A stretch of 64,000 bases of DNA from Tragulus kanchil (lineage: Eukaryota > Chordata > Mammalia > Artiodactyla > Tragulidae), in the NCBI GenBank assembly GCA_022376925.1, contig JAIOJX010000005.1:12552501-12616500 (forward strand). The letters run 5' to 3'. Made by a program: the position numbers and the translations under genes. The notes below the pieces were generated by a model. That model did not search any database and had not been told where the DNA came from. It saw only the letters and a list, made by a program, of their open reading frames with translations. Positions 22,341 through 33,740 of this stretch are shown piece by piece (position 1 is the stretch's first letter; every line of letters starts with the position of its first letter).

Positions 22341-24562
22341 TTAGGATGATTTGTGTATATGCTTTCTTTACAGTGATTTAGTGTGATCTTTCTTTACTCT
22401 CTTTTGTATATTTTGTTACTTTGTTAGCTTCATTCTTTAGTGATTCCCTTTTTTAGTAGCTTTCCTTCTAGAATTCAAGTGGAATTTCTTATGAAACTGA
22501 AATGGAGCTTCCCGCTCATTGTTCAGGATGGGAACAGTTTTAATGCAGAAGATGAGGGAATCTCATATAGTAATAGGTATTGTGATCACAGGATTTCTGG
22601 TGGTTCATTTTCAAAATAGCTGACAGTTATAAGCCTCAAAGAATTTTCAGTAAATTTCTTCTTGTTCATACTTGGTAGAATTAGGATAAAATGATAATTC
22701 TAATTTATAAATGCAGGTTATAGGAGCCCAGGGCTGATTTTGACTGCCTTGTGCGGTTGACCGATTGCTCCACCTCCCTGCCTGTGCTGGCTTTCTGGTG
22801 GAAAGTGAGATCAGGTCCTCAGGCACACACACATCCTTCTATAGGGCCACCCTTCTCAAACCTGCGCGGAAATCACCCGGGGATGCTGTTGCAAGCCTGT
22901 TCTGTTGCAGGCCTGAGAATGCACACCAGGCAGGCTCCCGGGCTGTCCCCAGTCAGGGGCTGTGGGGAGGGGCGGAGTCAGTGGCCCGCCAGCTGCTGGC
23001 CTGGGCTCTATAGGAGGCATTCTATCCTTAGGGCTTGGTTTTTTTCCCCCTCAAGTTCAGCCCCTTTGCTTGCTTCTGTTAATTTCTTGGAAGCCCAGTT
23101 TAAAATGCTTGCCACCCTCTTTGCCCAGTCAAGTAAGGTCTCTTGAGAGAAAGTTGCCCCTAAATAATTGTGGTTAAAATCTTTAGTAGTATTTTTAGTA
23201 CTGACCTCAATGTCCTGCTGCTCCCAAGAAAATCCCCTACCCAAGTCACCATTAAACAAGTTAATAAGCTTGCTGGATGAGCACTCATCAGAGGGAATAG
23301 ATGTTTCTAACTTTTGGATAGTGCTCTGTCAGGTGCGGACGCTACTATATATTGTTCCTGTGAGCTGCCTTCTTTTTAGTTTACCTGCAGCGAATCCTGA
23401 CTAGTATCAAAATAGGTAATCTTGAACCTACCACTGAACCCCTGTGCACAATGTCTGGTGTGGAGCCCTGGGGTTAGGATGATTTGTGTATATGCTTTCT
23501 TTACAGTGATTTAGTGTGTTTTTATTTTGTTACTTTGTTAGCTTTCCCTTTTTTTTTAGAATTCAAGTGGAATTTCTTATGAAACTGAAATGGAGCTTCC
23601 GCTCATTGTTCAGGATGGGAACAGTTTTAATGCAGAAGATGAGGGAATCTCATATAGTAATAGGTATTGTGATCACAGGATTTCTGGTGGTTCATTTTCA
23701 AAATAGCTGACAGTTATAAGCCTCAAAGAATTTTCAGTAAATTTCTTCTTGTTCATACTTGGTAGAATTAGGATAAAATGATAATTCTAATTTATAAATG
23801 CAGGTTATAGGAGCCCAGGGCTGATTTTGACTGCCTTGTGCGGTTGACCGATTGCTCCACCTCCCTGCCTGTGCTGGCTTTCTGGTGGAAAGTGAGATCA
23901 GGTCCTCAGGCACACACACATCCTTCTATAGGGCCACCCTTCTCAAACCTGCGCGGAAATCACCCGGGGATGCTGTTGCAAGCCTGTTCTGTTGCAGGCC
24001 TGAGAATGCACACCAGGCAGGCTCCCGGGCTGTCCCCAGTCAGGGGCTGTGGGGAGGGGCGGAGTCAGTGGCCCGCCAGCTGCTGGCCTGGGCTCTATAG
24101 GAGGCATTCTATCCTTAGGGCTTGGTTTTTTTCCCCCTCAAGTTCAGCCCCTTTGCTTGCTTCTGTTAATTTCTTGGAAGCCCAGTTTAAAATGCTTGCC
24201 ACCCTCTTTGCCCAGTCAAGTAAGGTCTCTTGAGAGAAAGTTGCCCCTAAATAATTGTGGTTAAAATCTTTAGTAGTATTTTTAGTACTGACCTCAATGT
24301 CCTGCTGCTCCCAAGAAAATCCCCTACCCAAGTCACCATTAAACAAGTTAATAAGCTTGCTGGATGAGCACTCATCAGAGGGAATAGATGTTTCTAACTT
24401 TTGGATAGTGCTCTGTCAGGTGCGGACGCTACTATATATTGTTCCTGTGAGCTGCCTTCTTTTTAGTTTACCTGCAGCGAATCCTGACTGTAGGTATCAA
24501 AATAGGTAATCTTGAACCTACCACTGAACCCCTGTGCACAATGTCTGGTGTGGAGCCCTGGG
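22341..24562. repeat. Duplication 9: direct ~1.09-kb tandem pair
   Basis: Copy A is 22341-23472 and copy B 23474-24562. Offset is 1133 at the start but 1087 later: the first about 100 bases of B have lost about 46 bases in several small deletions, mainly in T-rich parts. Sequence 21238-21606, 22341-22709 and 23474-23796 is thus present three times. The A end also lacks 4 bases near 23403. Confidence 0.93.
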
Positions 24563-24730
24563 TCTGAAGCCCAGCTCTGCTTCTCGTTCAAGCTGTGGTA
24601 TCTCCAGCAAGTTACTTATGTTCTCTGTGCCTCAGTTTCTTCAGCTGAGATGATCATTGTGTCTTCCCAGTGCGGCTGCTGTGGAGGGCGTCAGTGTCAG
24701 GTGCTTGTAACCATTGCTCGGTAAACAGGA
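24535..24730 (+). mobile_element. MIR SINE
   Basis: The order AGCCCAGCTCTGCTTC, AAGTTACTTATGTTCTCTGTGCCTCAGTTTC-type core, GAGATGATCATTGTG and GTGCTTGTAACCATTGCTCGGTAAA follows the mammalian MIR consensus, strongly diverged. Its left edge overlaps the end of duplication 9. Confidence 0.8.
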
Positions 24731-25807
24731 GGTGGTGCTCCTCCCTTGGGAACCAGCCAGCCTGGCTCTCACCTCAGCTGGCCTGGCCCTGTCCTCCACG
24801 CCTCCTTTTCCCACCTCCTGAAGCTGGTGGCAGAGGGGAGATGTGGTATGTGACCCTCACTAGAATATGGGAGCTGAGCCTGTTCTTGGTGGTCTCCCAG
24901 AGGGTTGACAATTCCTTCATTCTTCAGAGGACTGATGTAACCTGGAACTTTCTTTCCCCAGTCTGCTGTAGCCTTTCCCAGGCTGGCAAGTGACAGACCC
25001 TGCAAGATCCCAACTGCTGGGGCACAGCCCCCTCTGCAGCAGCCAGACCGTCATCAGATGGCCCTTCACAGACGGCCCTTTCTGGATGATGGATACTTTG
25101 CTTTGACCTTTGTTCCCTGGCCTTTTCCCTTCTAACCCTTTAATCATCTCATAAAAAACCCATTAGCACATACTGTTGAATGTTTCCGTGTTGGCCCACA
25201 GACTGCTCCGTGGGTTCTGTACCGAATCCTGCTCACATCCTGGCCAGGGTCCTTGTCCTCCACGGTGGCCCTGGACTGTTTCCTGGGTGTCTGTGTTCCT
25301 AGGTCACGCCGGTGGCCGAGCAGGCTGTGTTTCTGGAGTCACGTGTGTGTGCAGAGCTGGTGGGGACGGCCGCGTTCCAGGTGCATATGGTGCAGTGGAG
25401 AGAGTGGTCCAGAAACTCCTTCGTTCCCTCCGTTAGGTCTTTTCTCTTAGCTGAAGGCCTTTTAGGACCACTTGGGCTGTAGTATCCGAGATCTGTCCTG
25501 GGGGGAGGTCACTGCAGCCTCTTGGCTGCCGCCCCGGGGAGCGAGCACAGGCCTGGGCAGTTAGTGATACAAGGTCTTTTGCTCATGGTTTCCACCTGGA
25601 AAATGAGCCTATCTGAGGATGTGGCCGCGAGCTTTTGTAAGGCCTTTGGAACGGTAGCCATACTGCTAGCATTGCTTGTAATAGCTTTGAGGAACTAGTT
25701 AAACACTGTGTGCTTGGATCGGCTGGTCCTCTTGAACACACCTTCCTCTGTCAGGTCACATGAGGCGGTTTCCTCTCACGCCTGAAGCTGGGCACATCCC
25801 GCAGGTG
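24731..25807. other. Single-copy GC-rich non-coding DNA
   Basis: About 1.1 kb with many overlapping short frames on both strands (for example 24670-24993 plus, 25176-25436 plus) but no recognised domain. CpG occurs in patches (25300-25380, 25500-25560) without forming an obvious island. Confidence 0.45.
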
Positions 25808-28125
25808 CCACCCCCGGGGCCAGGCTGGTGACACTGGTCCACCCTGAAGACAGAGAGGCCCCCCTGTGTGGAGTGAGGCCTGCAGAGAGCTCAGTGCCTT
25901 TGGTAGTTTCTGTTTCACCCCGCTCTGTCCCATTCTTCACTTCCGTCTTTCCCTGCAGCACGGCTCAGCTTAGGGTTAACGCTGGTTTCCTTCTCCGGGG
26001 GTGGCTCCAGCTGGGGAGGAGGTTAGGTTGAGGCTGGGATGGGGAGGGGGGACTCTGCTGTGTGAATCAAGCCGCTTATTTCCCCTGGACCGCGACCTCA
26101 GTGGTGGCTCATAGGCCAGAAGCAGATGTCCTTGTTGACTGAGAGTAAACAGAGTTCAAGGGGGTCTTTACAGGGTCTTGGACTTGGATTTCTCCCTGAT
26201 CTCTGGATTATTCTTTCAGTACCTAACGATCTGTCTGAGAGATGTGCTTACAGTTTAAATGAAGCCTCAGGAGCCACTTGGGCAGGGTATGAATGTTTAT
26301 AGTCTCACCATCTCCCGAGGGTCCTGTGCTGGGCCCAGTAGATGCATGTACACACATGTCATTCTGAACGTTTTCAGGTTAAGAATTTCCTTGTACTCAC
26401 CATTCTGTTGGCTACATTTTTTAAAATGCAAAGAACTCGGTTTACATTTCTAGAGCCCTGCTTGTGGGACCAAGTGGATCTCTCTTCTAAATGTCAGGTT
26501 TCCTGAAGCTGTAGCTATGACTTCTCAAGGCTTAGAGTGTTCAGAGTTTCTGCTGGTGAGTAGCTTCAACGTTCATACTTTGAGATGCACAAACAGAAGG
26601 GTGCTTTGCAGTCAGGCTGTTGTATTTGGTAGTGGGGGATGGGAGGTCATATTCTGTGTCCCCAGTGTTCTCTGAAGTTGAGTACCTCAGCTCCAGCAAC
26701 AGTGCCCGCAGAATTAGATGAGCGAGTCAGGAGCTGTTGGGTTGGCATTTTACTTTAAGGATCATGCCATTTAGTCCAAATTCGGAGAAACTGAAGAGAA
26801 TGCTGCTTTCTTTAAACTAGTTTTCACATGCTTTAAAGAAACTTGGAACTTTCAGATCAAGTACCTAGATCAAGAAACAGAATCTTATCAGCCCCTCCCA
26901 AGAAAAGTTATCTTTAACACCCGTAGTTTAGTTCTGAGTTGTTTGGACCTGTAACCAGGCCTGGAACCTCCACCCAGGGGCCAGGCTGGTGACACTGGTC
27001 CACCCTGAAGACAGAGAGGCCCCCCTGTGTGGAGTGAGGCCTGCAGAGAGCTCAGTGCCTTTGGTAGTTTCTGTTTCACCCCGCTCTGTCCCATTCTTCA
27101 CTTCCGTCTTTCCCTGCAGCACGGCTCAGCTTAGGGTTAACGCTGGTTTCCTTCTCCGGGGGTGGCTCCAGCTGGGGAGGAGGTTAGGTTGAGGCTGGGA
27201 TGGGGAGGGGGGACTCTGCTGTGTGAATCAAGCCGCTTATTTCCCCTGGACCGCGACCTCAGTGGTGGCTCATAGGCCAGAAGCAGATGTCCTTGTTGAC
27301 TGAGAGTAAACAGAGTTCAAGGGGGTCTTTACAGGGTCTTGGACTTGGATTTCTCCCTGATCTCTGGATTATTCTTTCAGTACCTAACGATCTGTCTGAG
27401 AGATGTGCTTACAGTTTAAATGAAGCCTCAGGAGCCACTTGGGCAGGGTATGAATGTTTATAGTCTCACCATCTCCCGAGGGTCCTGTGCTGGGCCCAGT
27501 AGATGCATGTACACACATGTCATTCTGAACGTTTTCAGGTTAAGAATTTCCTTGTACTCACCATTCTGTTGGCTACATTTTTTAAAATGCAAAGAACTCG
27601 GTTTACATTTCTAGAGCCCTGCTTGTGGGACCAAGTGGATCTCTCTTCTAAATGTCAGGTTTCCTGAAGCTGTAGCTATGACTTCTCAAGGCTTAGAGTG
27701 TTCAGAGTTTCTGCTGGTGAGTAGCTTCAACGTTCATACTTTGAGATGCACAAACAGAAGGGTGCTTTGCAGTCAGGCTGTTGTATTTGGTAGTGGGGGA
27801 TGGGAGGTCATATTCTGTGTCCCCAGTGTTCTCTGAAGTTGAGTACCTCAGCTCCAGCAACAGTGCCCGCAGAATTAGATGAGCGAGTCAGGAGCTGTTG
27901 GGTTGGCATTTTACTTTAAGGATCATGCCATTTAGTCCAAATTCGGAGAAACTGAAGAGAATGCTGCTTTCTTTAAACTAGTTTTCACATGCTTTAAAGA
28001 AACTTGGAACTTTCAGATCAAGTACCTAGATCAAGAAACAGAATCTTATCAGCCCCTCCCAAGAAAAGTTATCTTTAACACCCGTAGTTTAGTTCTGAGT
28101 TGTTTGGACCTGTAACCAGGCCTGG
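25808..28125. repeat. Duplication 10: direct 1.16-kb tandem pair
   Basis: Copy A is about 25808-26964 and copy B 26969-28125, constant offset 1161, with very few or no interior differences. Its last about 150 bases are repeated a third time by duplication 11. No mobile element was recognised in the unit. Confidence 0.95.
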
Positions 28126-30240
28126 GAAGACCTCTCATGAAAGGACAGCAGAACAGTGTAAAGGAATGTAGAAGCAAAACCTCATGGGAGGCAGGGGAAT
28201 GGAGAACAGGCAGAAGGTGGGGAAGGTCCACACCCTGTCCTTTCTCCTGACCTCATCCTTCAGCTTTAAGCTGTTTGCCTTCCTCTGTTTTTAGTTGATT
28301 GCCATTAGCTTTTATATTCACAGTTTAAAATTTCTTGGAGCTCTGCTTGGAGGAAAGGGTAATGGTTTCTACAAAACACGTGTATCTCAGTCACCACTGA
28401 AACTGGCCCTGTCCGTTCTGGAATTTCATTAATGTAGTATTTATTTGAGGCTGGAGGTTGCTCTGGGTTTTTTTCCTTTCCTGTTGATGCTCTGCCTGCT
28501 ATGAATCCAGAACACTTTCATTTATCAGGGGAAATTTTGTATATTTCTGTATAGTAGCTAGTCTGTCCCTTTGATTCTGTGGTGAGTTTACTTTCAGACT
28601 TAGGACTACTAACCAATAAGAAATACATCCACGGCCTAGATAGCCTAGGAAGGGAGAGCCTGGTTTCTCAGTTCATTTGCACAGTTCAGGTCCAAGAAAT
28701 CAGACTCCCAGCCAGTGTGACTTAAAACTTTATTATTTTCTGCAGAGCCAGTAAAGTGACAGCTGAAGCCAGCACCGGGGAGACCCTGTCATAGTTCTCC
28801 TCATTCAGAGCAGTTTCCATCCAGTGCGCCTGCAGCAGTGTCGGGGGCGGGGGCAGTGCTTCCTCCTTGAGGTCTTTCCAGTCTTTTTGAATTGGCCCGG
28901 GGAAACTGTTTTTTCCCCCCATAATGCCCCTTAGCCATTTCCAGTCATTTCCCTGAAATCTTAGTGAGTCTTGCTGAACTCTTTTGTGTTGGTTTGGGAA
29001 CCCAACCACTATTTGAAACATCCTTGTTAGGATGAAATGCGTCCTGACTTTTAAACAGCCAGCGAGTAAATGTGCTGGATCAGAGGGTGGACTGTTGGAA
29101 AGGATCGTTAAACTAGTTTTCAACTTTTGCTTTAAAGAAACTTGGAACTTTCAGATCAAGTACCTAGATCAAGAAACAGAATCTTATCAGCCCCTCCCAA
29201 GAAAAGTTATCTTTAACACCCGTAGTTTAGTTCTGAGTTGTTTGGACCTGTAACCAGGCCTGGGAAGACCTCTCATGAAAGGACAGCAGAACAGTGTAAA
29301 GGAATGTAGAAGCAAAACCTCATGGGAGGCAGGGGAATGGAGAACAGGCAGAAGGTGGGGAAGGTCCACACCCTGTCCTTTCTCCTGACCTCATCCTTCA
29401 GCTTTAAGCTGTTTGCCTTCCTCTGTTTTTAGTTGATTGCCATTAGCTTTTATATTCACAGTTTAAAATTTCTTGGAGCTCTGCTTGGAGGAAAGGGTAA
29501 TGGTTTCTACAAAACACGTGTATCTCAGTCACCACTGAAACTGGCCCTGTCCGTTCTGGAATTTCATTAATGTAGTATTTATTTGAGGCTGGAGGTTGCT
29601 CTGGGTTTTTTTCCTTTCCTGTTGATGCTCTGCCTGCTATGAATCCAGAACACTTTCATTTATCAGGGGAAATTTTGTATATTTCTGTATAGTAGCTAGT
29701 CTGTCCCTTTGATTCTGTGGTGAGTTTACTTTCAGACTTAGGACTACTAACCAATAAGAAATACATCCACGGCCTAGATAGCCTAGGAAGGGAGAGCCTG
29801 GTTTCTCAGTTCATTTGCACAGTTCAGGTCCAAGAAATCAGACTCCCAGCCAGTGTGACTTAAAACTTTATTATTTTCTGCAGAGCCAGTAAAGTGACAG
29901 CTGAAGCCAGCACCGGGGAGACCCTGTCATAGTTCTCCTCATTCAGAGCAGTTTCCATCCAGTGCGCCTGCAGCAGTGTCGGGGGCGGGGGCAGTGCTTC
30001 CTCCTTGAGGTCTTTCCAGTCTTTTTGAATTGGCCCGGGGAAACTGTTTTTTCCCCCCATAATGCCCCTTAGCCATTTCCAGTCATTTCCCTGAAATCTT
30101 AGTGAGTCTTGCTGAACTCTTTTGTGTTGGTTTGGGAACCCAACCACTATTTGAAACATCCTTGTTAGGATGAAATGCGTCCTGACTTTTAAACAGCCAG
30201 CGAGTAAATGTGCTGGATCAGAGGGTGGACTGTTGGAAAG
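27975..30240. repeat. Duplication 11: direct ~1.14-kb tandem pair
   Basis: Copy A is about 27975-29102 and copy B about 29108-30240. Offset is 1135 at the left and 1138 after about 25 bases, where ACATGC in A reads ACTTTTGC in the second copy. Sequence 26814-26964, 27975-28125 and 29110-29263 is triplicated. Confidence 0.94.
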
Positions 30241-30344
30241 TCGATTCTGCTTGTAGTTTTCAGGTCCCCTCTTTCCCAGCCCTTCTTGTTTGCTTGAGGT
30301 CCTGCGTTATTCTCTCTCAGAGCTTGTGGAAATGACCCGGATGG

Positions 30345-30535
30345 TGGAAAGCAGTGCCTGGCAGTTAAAGGGCACTTCCTGTGTGTCGGGCGCTCGTCTG
30401 AGCACCTTGCCCGTGTTAACCCATGCGATCCTTCTACCGTCTGTGTCCGCACAGTGCTGTTAACTCCATGACGGGAGTCTGGAGTGTGAGAACCGCAGCC
30501 AGAAGTGGCTCAGCTCACAGGCTCTGAACCTTTCT
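30345..30535 (-). mobile_element. MIR SINE
   Basis: The plus strand follows the reverse complement of MIR: CAGTGCCTGGCA-like start, GGGCGCTCGTCTGAGCACC, GTGTTAACCCATGCGATCCTTC, then CAGAAGTGGCTCAG and GGCTCTGAACC. Strong divergence fits an ancient element. Confidence 0.65.
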
Positions 30536-30752
30536 TTATTGTCACCCCAAAGTTGATGACACTCAGCTTGTCATTTCATTTGACATTTAAACAGAAACAT
30601 GTTATTTTCCTGCTTCCTTGACTTGACTTAAAAAAGACTTTTAGAAAGTTATTTCATTTACTTATGAACGTTGGTAAAAATTGAGGAAGAGATAATCCTA
30701 TCCCCCTTGCGGTTAAACAGTGACAGTTGATCTGTTGAATACCTTCCTTCTT

Positions 30753-31014
30753 TTTTTTCTTTTTTTTTGGCCTGTAAGTTGTCATTTTTTTCATCCATCT
30801 TTTATTCTTTGGCATGTGTGGGCCTCCCATTTCAGTGGCCTCTCTAGTTGCAGAGCACCGGCCTTGGGCACATGCACTCCAGAGCACTGGCTTATAATTG
30901 GACACACTTGTCCAGCTGCTCCGCGGCACATGGAATCTTCCCAGGCCAGGGATCGAACTGGTGCCTCTTGCACTGCAAGGCAGCCTCTTTACCCACTGGC
31001 CCACCAGAGAAGCC
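30753..31014 (-). mobile_element. CHR SINE inserted in another SINE's tail (inner)
   Basis: The minus-strand element has its A tail on the left (poly-T with one C, 30753-30768), B-box complement GGGATCGAAC near 30949-30958, and head complement GGCCCACCAGAGAAGCCC at the right. It sits between the outer SINE and the outer left target-site duplication, so it landed in the A-rich tail of the element at 31015-31296. Confidence 0.85.
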
Positions 31015-31296
31015 CTCTTTTTTTTAAAAAAAAAATTTCTGGCCTCTTTTATTTTATTTATTTATTTATTTTCATCCATCTTTATTCTTTAGCCTGTGTG
31101 GGCCTCCCATCGCAGTGACCTCTCTCATTGCAGAGCACTGGCTCTGGGTACATGTGCTTCAGAGCTCTGGCTCGCAGTTGGACACACCAGTCCAGCTGCT
31201 CCGCGGCACGTGAATCTTCCTGGGTCAGGGATAGAACCGGTGCCCCCTGCACTGCAAGGCAGACTCTTTACCCACTGGACCACCAGAGAAGCGCCC
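31015..31296 (-). mobile_element. CHR SINE (outer of nested pair)
   Basis: The second minus-strand CHR copy has a head complement GGACCACCAGAGAAGC at the right. The direct repeats CTGTTGAATACCTTCCTTC (from about 30732) and CTGTTGAATACTTTCCTTC (from 31297) flank the pair rather than each element, so this copy inserted first. Confidence 0.85.
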
Positions 31297-31319
31297 CTGT
31301 TGAATACTTTCCTTCTTTA

Positions 31320-31798
31320 AAAAACAGAGAGATTAGGCAGTTACAACAAACATTATCATTAGTGTTGTTTCCTCTTATTGCACATGTTACATCTACGGCC
31401 TTAAGCTGCGTGACTAAACGAAACCCTCCCCATTTCACAAAGCATGCCGCCGTGCGGTCCTCAGTGACTGCGTCCACCATTGGTCCACCACGACTGACTT
31501 GTTGGGGAAGTGGCTGTGCGTGCAGTGAACGTGCCGCGGCCTCTGGTGGTTGTGAGGGTGACATAGGAAGGTTTCGTCGTGGCTTTTCTCCAGTCTCGTG
31601 TGAAGAGAGCTGTGAGGAGCCCCCTGGAGGGTTGACATAGGAGTAGTTGAACAGGACCTTCTTGGTTGACCGCCTTTCCTGTGACACTGGCCCAGTTATT
31701 CCCCAGCTGGATCCCCGCCTGCCTGAGCCTCAGCACTTCAAGCCACACATGGTCTGTGTTGAGAGCCCGTTGGGAAGATTCCGTGCACTTCCTACCTC
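31320..31798. other. Single-copy non-coding DNA with overlapping frames
   Basis: Frames of 134-170 codons overlap on both strands (31128-31640 plus, 31268-31687 and 31461-31865 minus), partly because they run through the SINE. None has recognisable domains or a convincing start context. Confidence 0.4.
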
Positions 31799-32039
31799 TT
31801 TCAGAGCTTTCCGTTTTATCCACCGAAGGAGCTAAATAAACAGGCCTCCCATCTAACAGACTCATTGTTCATCCTCTCCGGGCTAAGGGCTAAACAACCT
31901 TGTGTTCCCTCAGCCTGGTGAAATGCTCCTTAATCTGGGTGTGGACATCCTGTCAGTATCCTTAAAAAAATGACAACCTGCCTTTTAAAGCTCTCTGTGT
32001 GTTCTTCAACTTGTATAGTTACACATTTTGCATACCATT

Positions 32040-32345
32040 TTTGACTCAGCCCCTCTTTTCTAGGAATTTATTTACACTTGGCCGCAGGGTTGTGCATCAA
32101 GTGTATTTCGCTGTGTATCACAGTGAAAAATTGTAACCAGAGGGGGATTGGTTAAATTAGTGAACATCTGTTCCATGTAGTCATTAAAATGCTATGGTGG
32201 TAAGAATATTTAATGACATAGTAAGTGAAACAAGCAAGTGATAACATAGTATGTACAGTTTAATCTTTTGTTGTTGTTATCATAATTCAAATAAAGAGTA
32301 TATTTATTTGGGAAAAGTATTGTAAGAGGACACATACAGACACTC
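32040..32345 (+). mobile_element. Old L1M 3' fragment
   Basis: The plus strand follows old L1 sequence in order: TTCTAGGAATTTATTTACAC, GTGTATCACAGTGAAAAATT, GGGGATTGGTTAAATTAG, TAGTCATTAAAATGC, AAGTGAAACAAGCAAG and CATAGTATGTACAG. It is heavily diverged and non-coding. Duplicated at 33168-33473. Confidence 0.68.
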
Positions 32346-32402
32346 ACACACCAAAACCGACAGTGTTTTGTCTGAGTGATCAAAATAAGTTCAGTTTAAT
32401 TT

Positions 32403-32510
32403 TTGTTTGTTTATTTGAGAAATATTTATTGATCTACCATCTGCCAGGCATTCAACAGTAAACAGTGGCTGTGACGTTATTCTAGAAGGAGGGGACAACG
32501 GCTTTGAATG
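32403..32510 (+). mobile_element. Possible L2/MIR-type fragment
   Basis: AAATATTTATTGATCTACC followed by GCCAGGCATTCAACAGTAAACAG resembles the common ancient L2/MIR motif (TTTATTGAGCACCTAC...GCCAGGCACT). Orientation and family are uncertain. It recurs at about 33535-33640. Confidence 0.35.
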
Positions 32511-33167
32511 GCGAGGTGTCCAGGATGCTGTGGGCATGCTTTGGAGGGATAGCTTAGACTCCGGGAAGAGCCAGGGCAGGCCCTGGGCGGGTGGGAATTA
32601 GCCGGTGACGATGGGAGAGGAGGGCAGTGTGCTCAAGACTAACATAGAAGGTCTCAAGGTGGTTTGGGAAGAGGGAGGGATGTTCAAGAGGTAAGGTGTA
32701 TTTGTATCTTTTCCAAGAAATATGCATTGCAGTGCCCCCAGAATCTTGGGAAAACAGAGGTATTATGTCCTTTTTCATCTACCTGTAGATTGAGACATGG
32801 TCGGGTTTCTCTGGACTGACTGATTTGGCTGGGCTGGGCATCTCTGGTGAAATGGAATACTAGATAATTTAATTTCCAGACGTGCAGCTTAAATGCCTTT
32901 GCCCCATCTTACACTGGGTGTGGACCATCCGTGTTCAGAGCTTTCCGATCCACGAAGGAGCTAAATAAACAGGCCTCCCATCTAACAGACTCATTGTTCA
33001 TCCTCTCCGGGCTAAGGGCTAAACAACCTTGTGTTCCCTCAGCCTGGTGAAATGCTCCTTAATCTGGGTGTGGACATCCTGTCAGTATCCTTAAAAAAAT
33101 GACAACCTGCCTTTTAAAGCTCTCTGTGTGTTCTTCAACTTGTATAGTTACACATTTTGCATACCAT

Positions 33168-33473
33168 TTTGACTCAGACCCTCTTTTCTAGGAATTTATT
33201 TACACTTGGCCGCAGGGTTGTGCATCAAGTGTATTTCGCTGTGTATCACAGTGAAAAATTGTAACCAGAGGGGGATTGGTTAAATTAGTGAACATCTGTT
33301 CCATGTAGTCATTAAAATGCTATGGTGGTAAGAATATTTAATGACATAGTAAGTGAAACAAGCAAGTGATAACATAGTATGTACAGTTTAATCTTTTGTT
33401 GTTGTTATCATAATTCAAATAAAGAGTATATTTATTTGGGAAAAGTATTGTAAGAGGACACATACAGACACTC
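33168..33473 (+). mobile_element. Old L1M 3' fragment (copy B)
   Basis: Duplicate of 32040-32345 through duplication 12; one base shorter near 33170 (TTTTGACTCAGACC against TTTTTGACTCAGCCC). Confidence 0.65.
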
Positions 33474-33740
33474 ACACACCAAAACCGACAGTGTTTTGTC
33501 TGAGTGATCAAAATAAGTTCAGTTTAATTTTTGTTTGTTTATTTGAGAAATATTTATTGATCTACCATCTGCCAGGCATTCAACAGTAAACAGTGGCTGT
33601 GACGTTATTCTAGAAGGAGGGGACAACGGCTTTGAATGGCGAGGTGTCCAGGATGCTGTGGGCATGCTTTGGAGGGATAGCTTAGACTCCGGGAAGAGCC
33701 AGGGCAGGCCCTGGGCGGGTGGGAATTAGCCGGTGACGAT

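Larger units (their letters stand above)
20504..22709. repeat. Duplication 8: direct 1.10-kb tandem pair
   Basis: Copy A is about 20504-21606 and copy B 21607-22709 with constant offset 1103. It carries a complete CHR SINE and both its target-site duplications twice; the SINE is internal and is not the cause. Its right third is repeated again by duplication 9. Confidence 0.95.

Noticed and set aside
22855..23000. MER5-type DNA transposon
   Set aside because: Only the phrase CTTCTCAAACCTGCGCGGAAATCACC-like start resembles MER5; the rest does not follow the consensus well enough to call.
31128..31865. Open frames up to 170 codons on both strands
   Set aside because: They run out of a CHR SINE into non-coding DNA and overlap antisense frames of similar length; no domain is visible.
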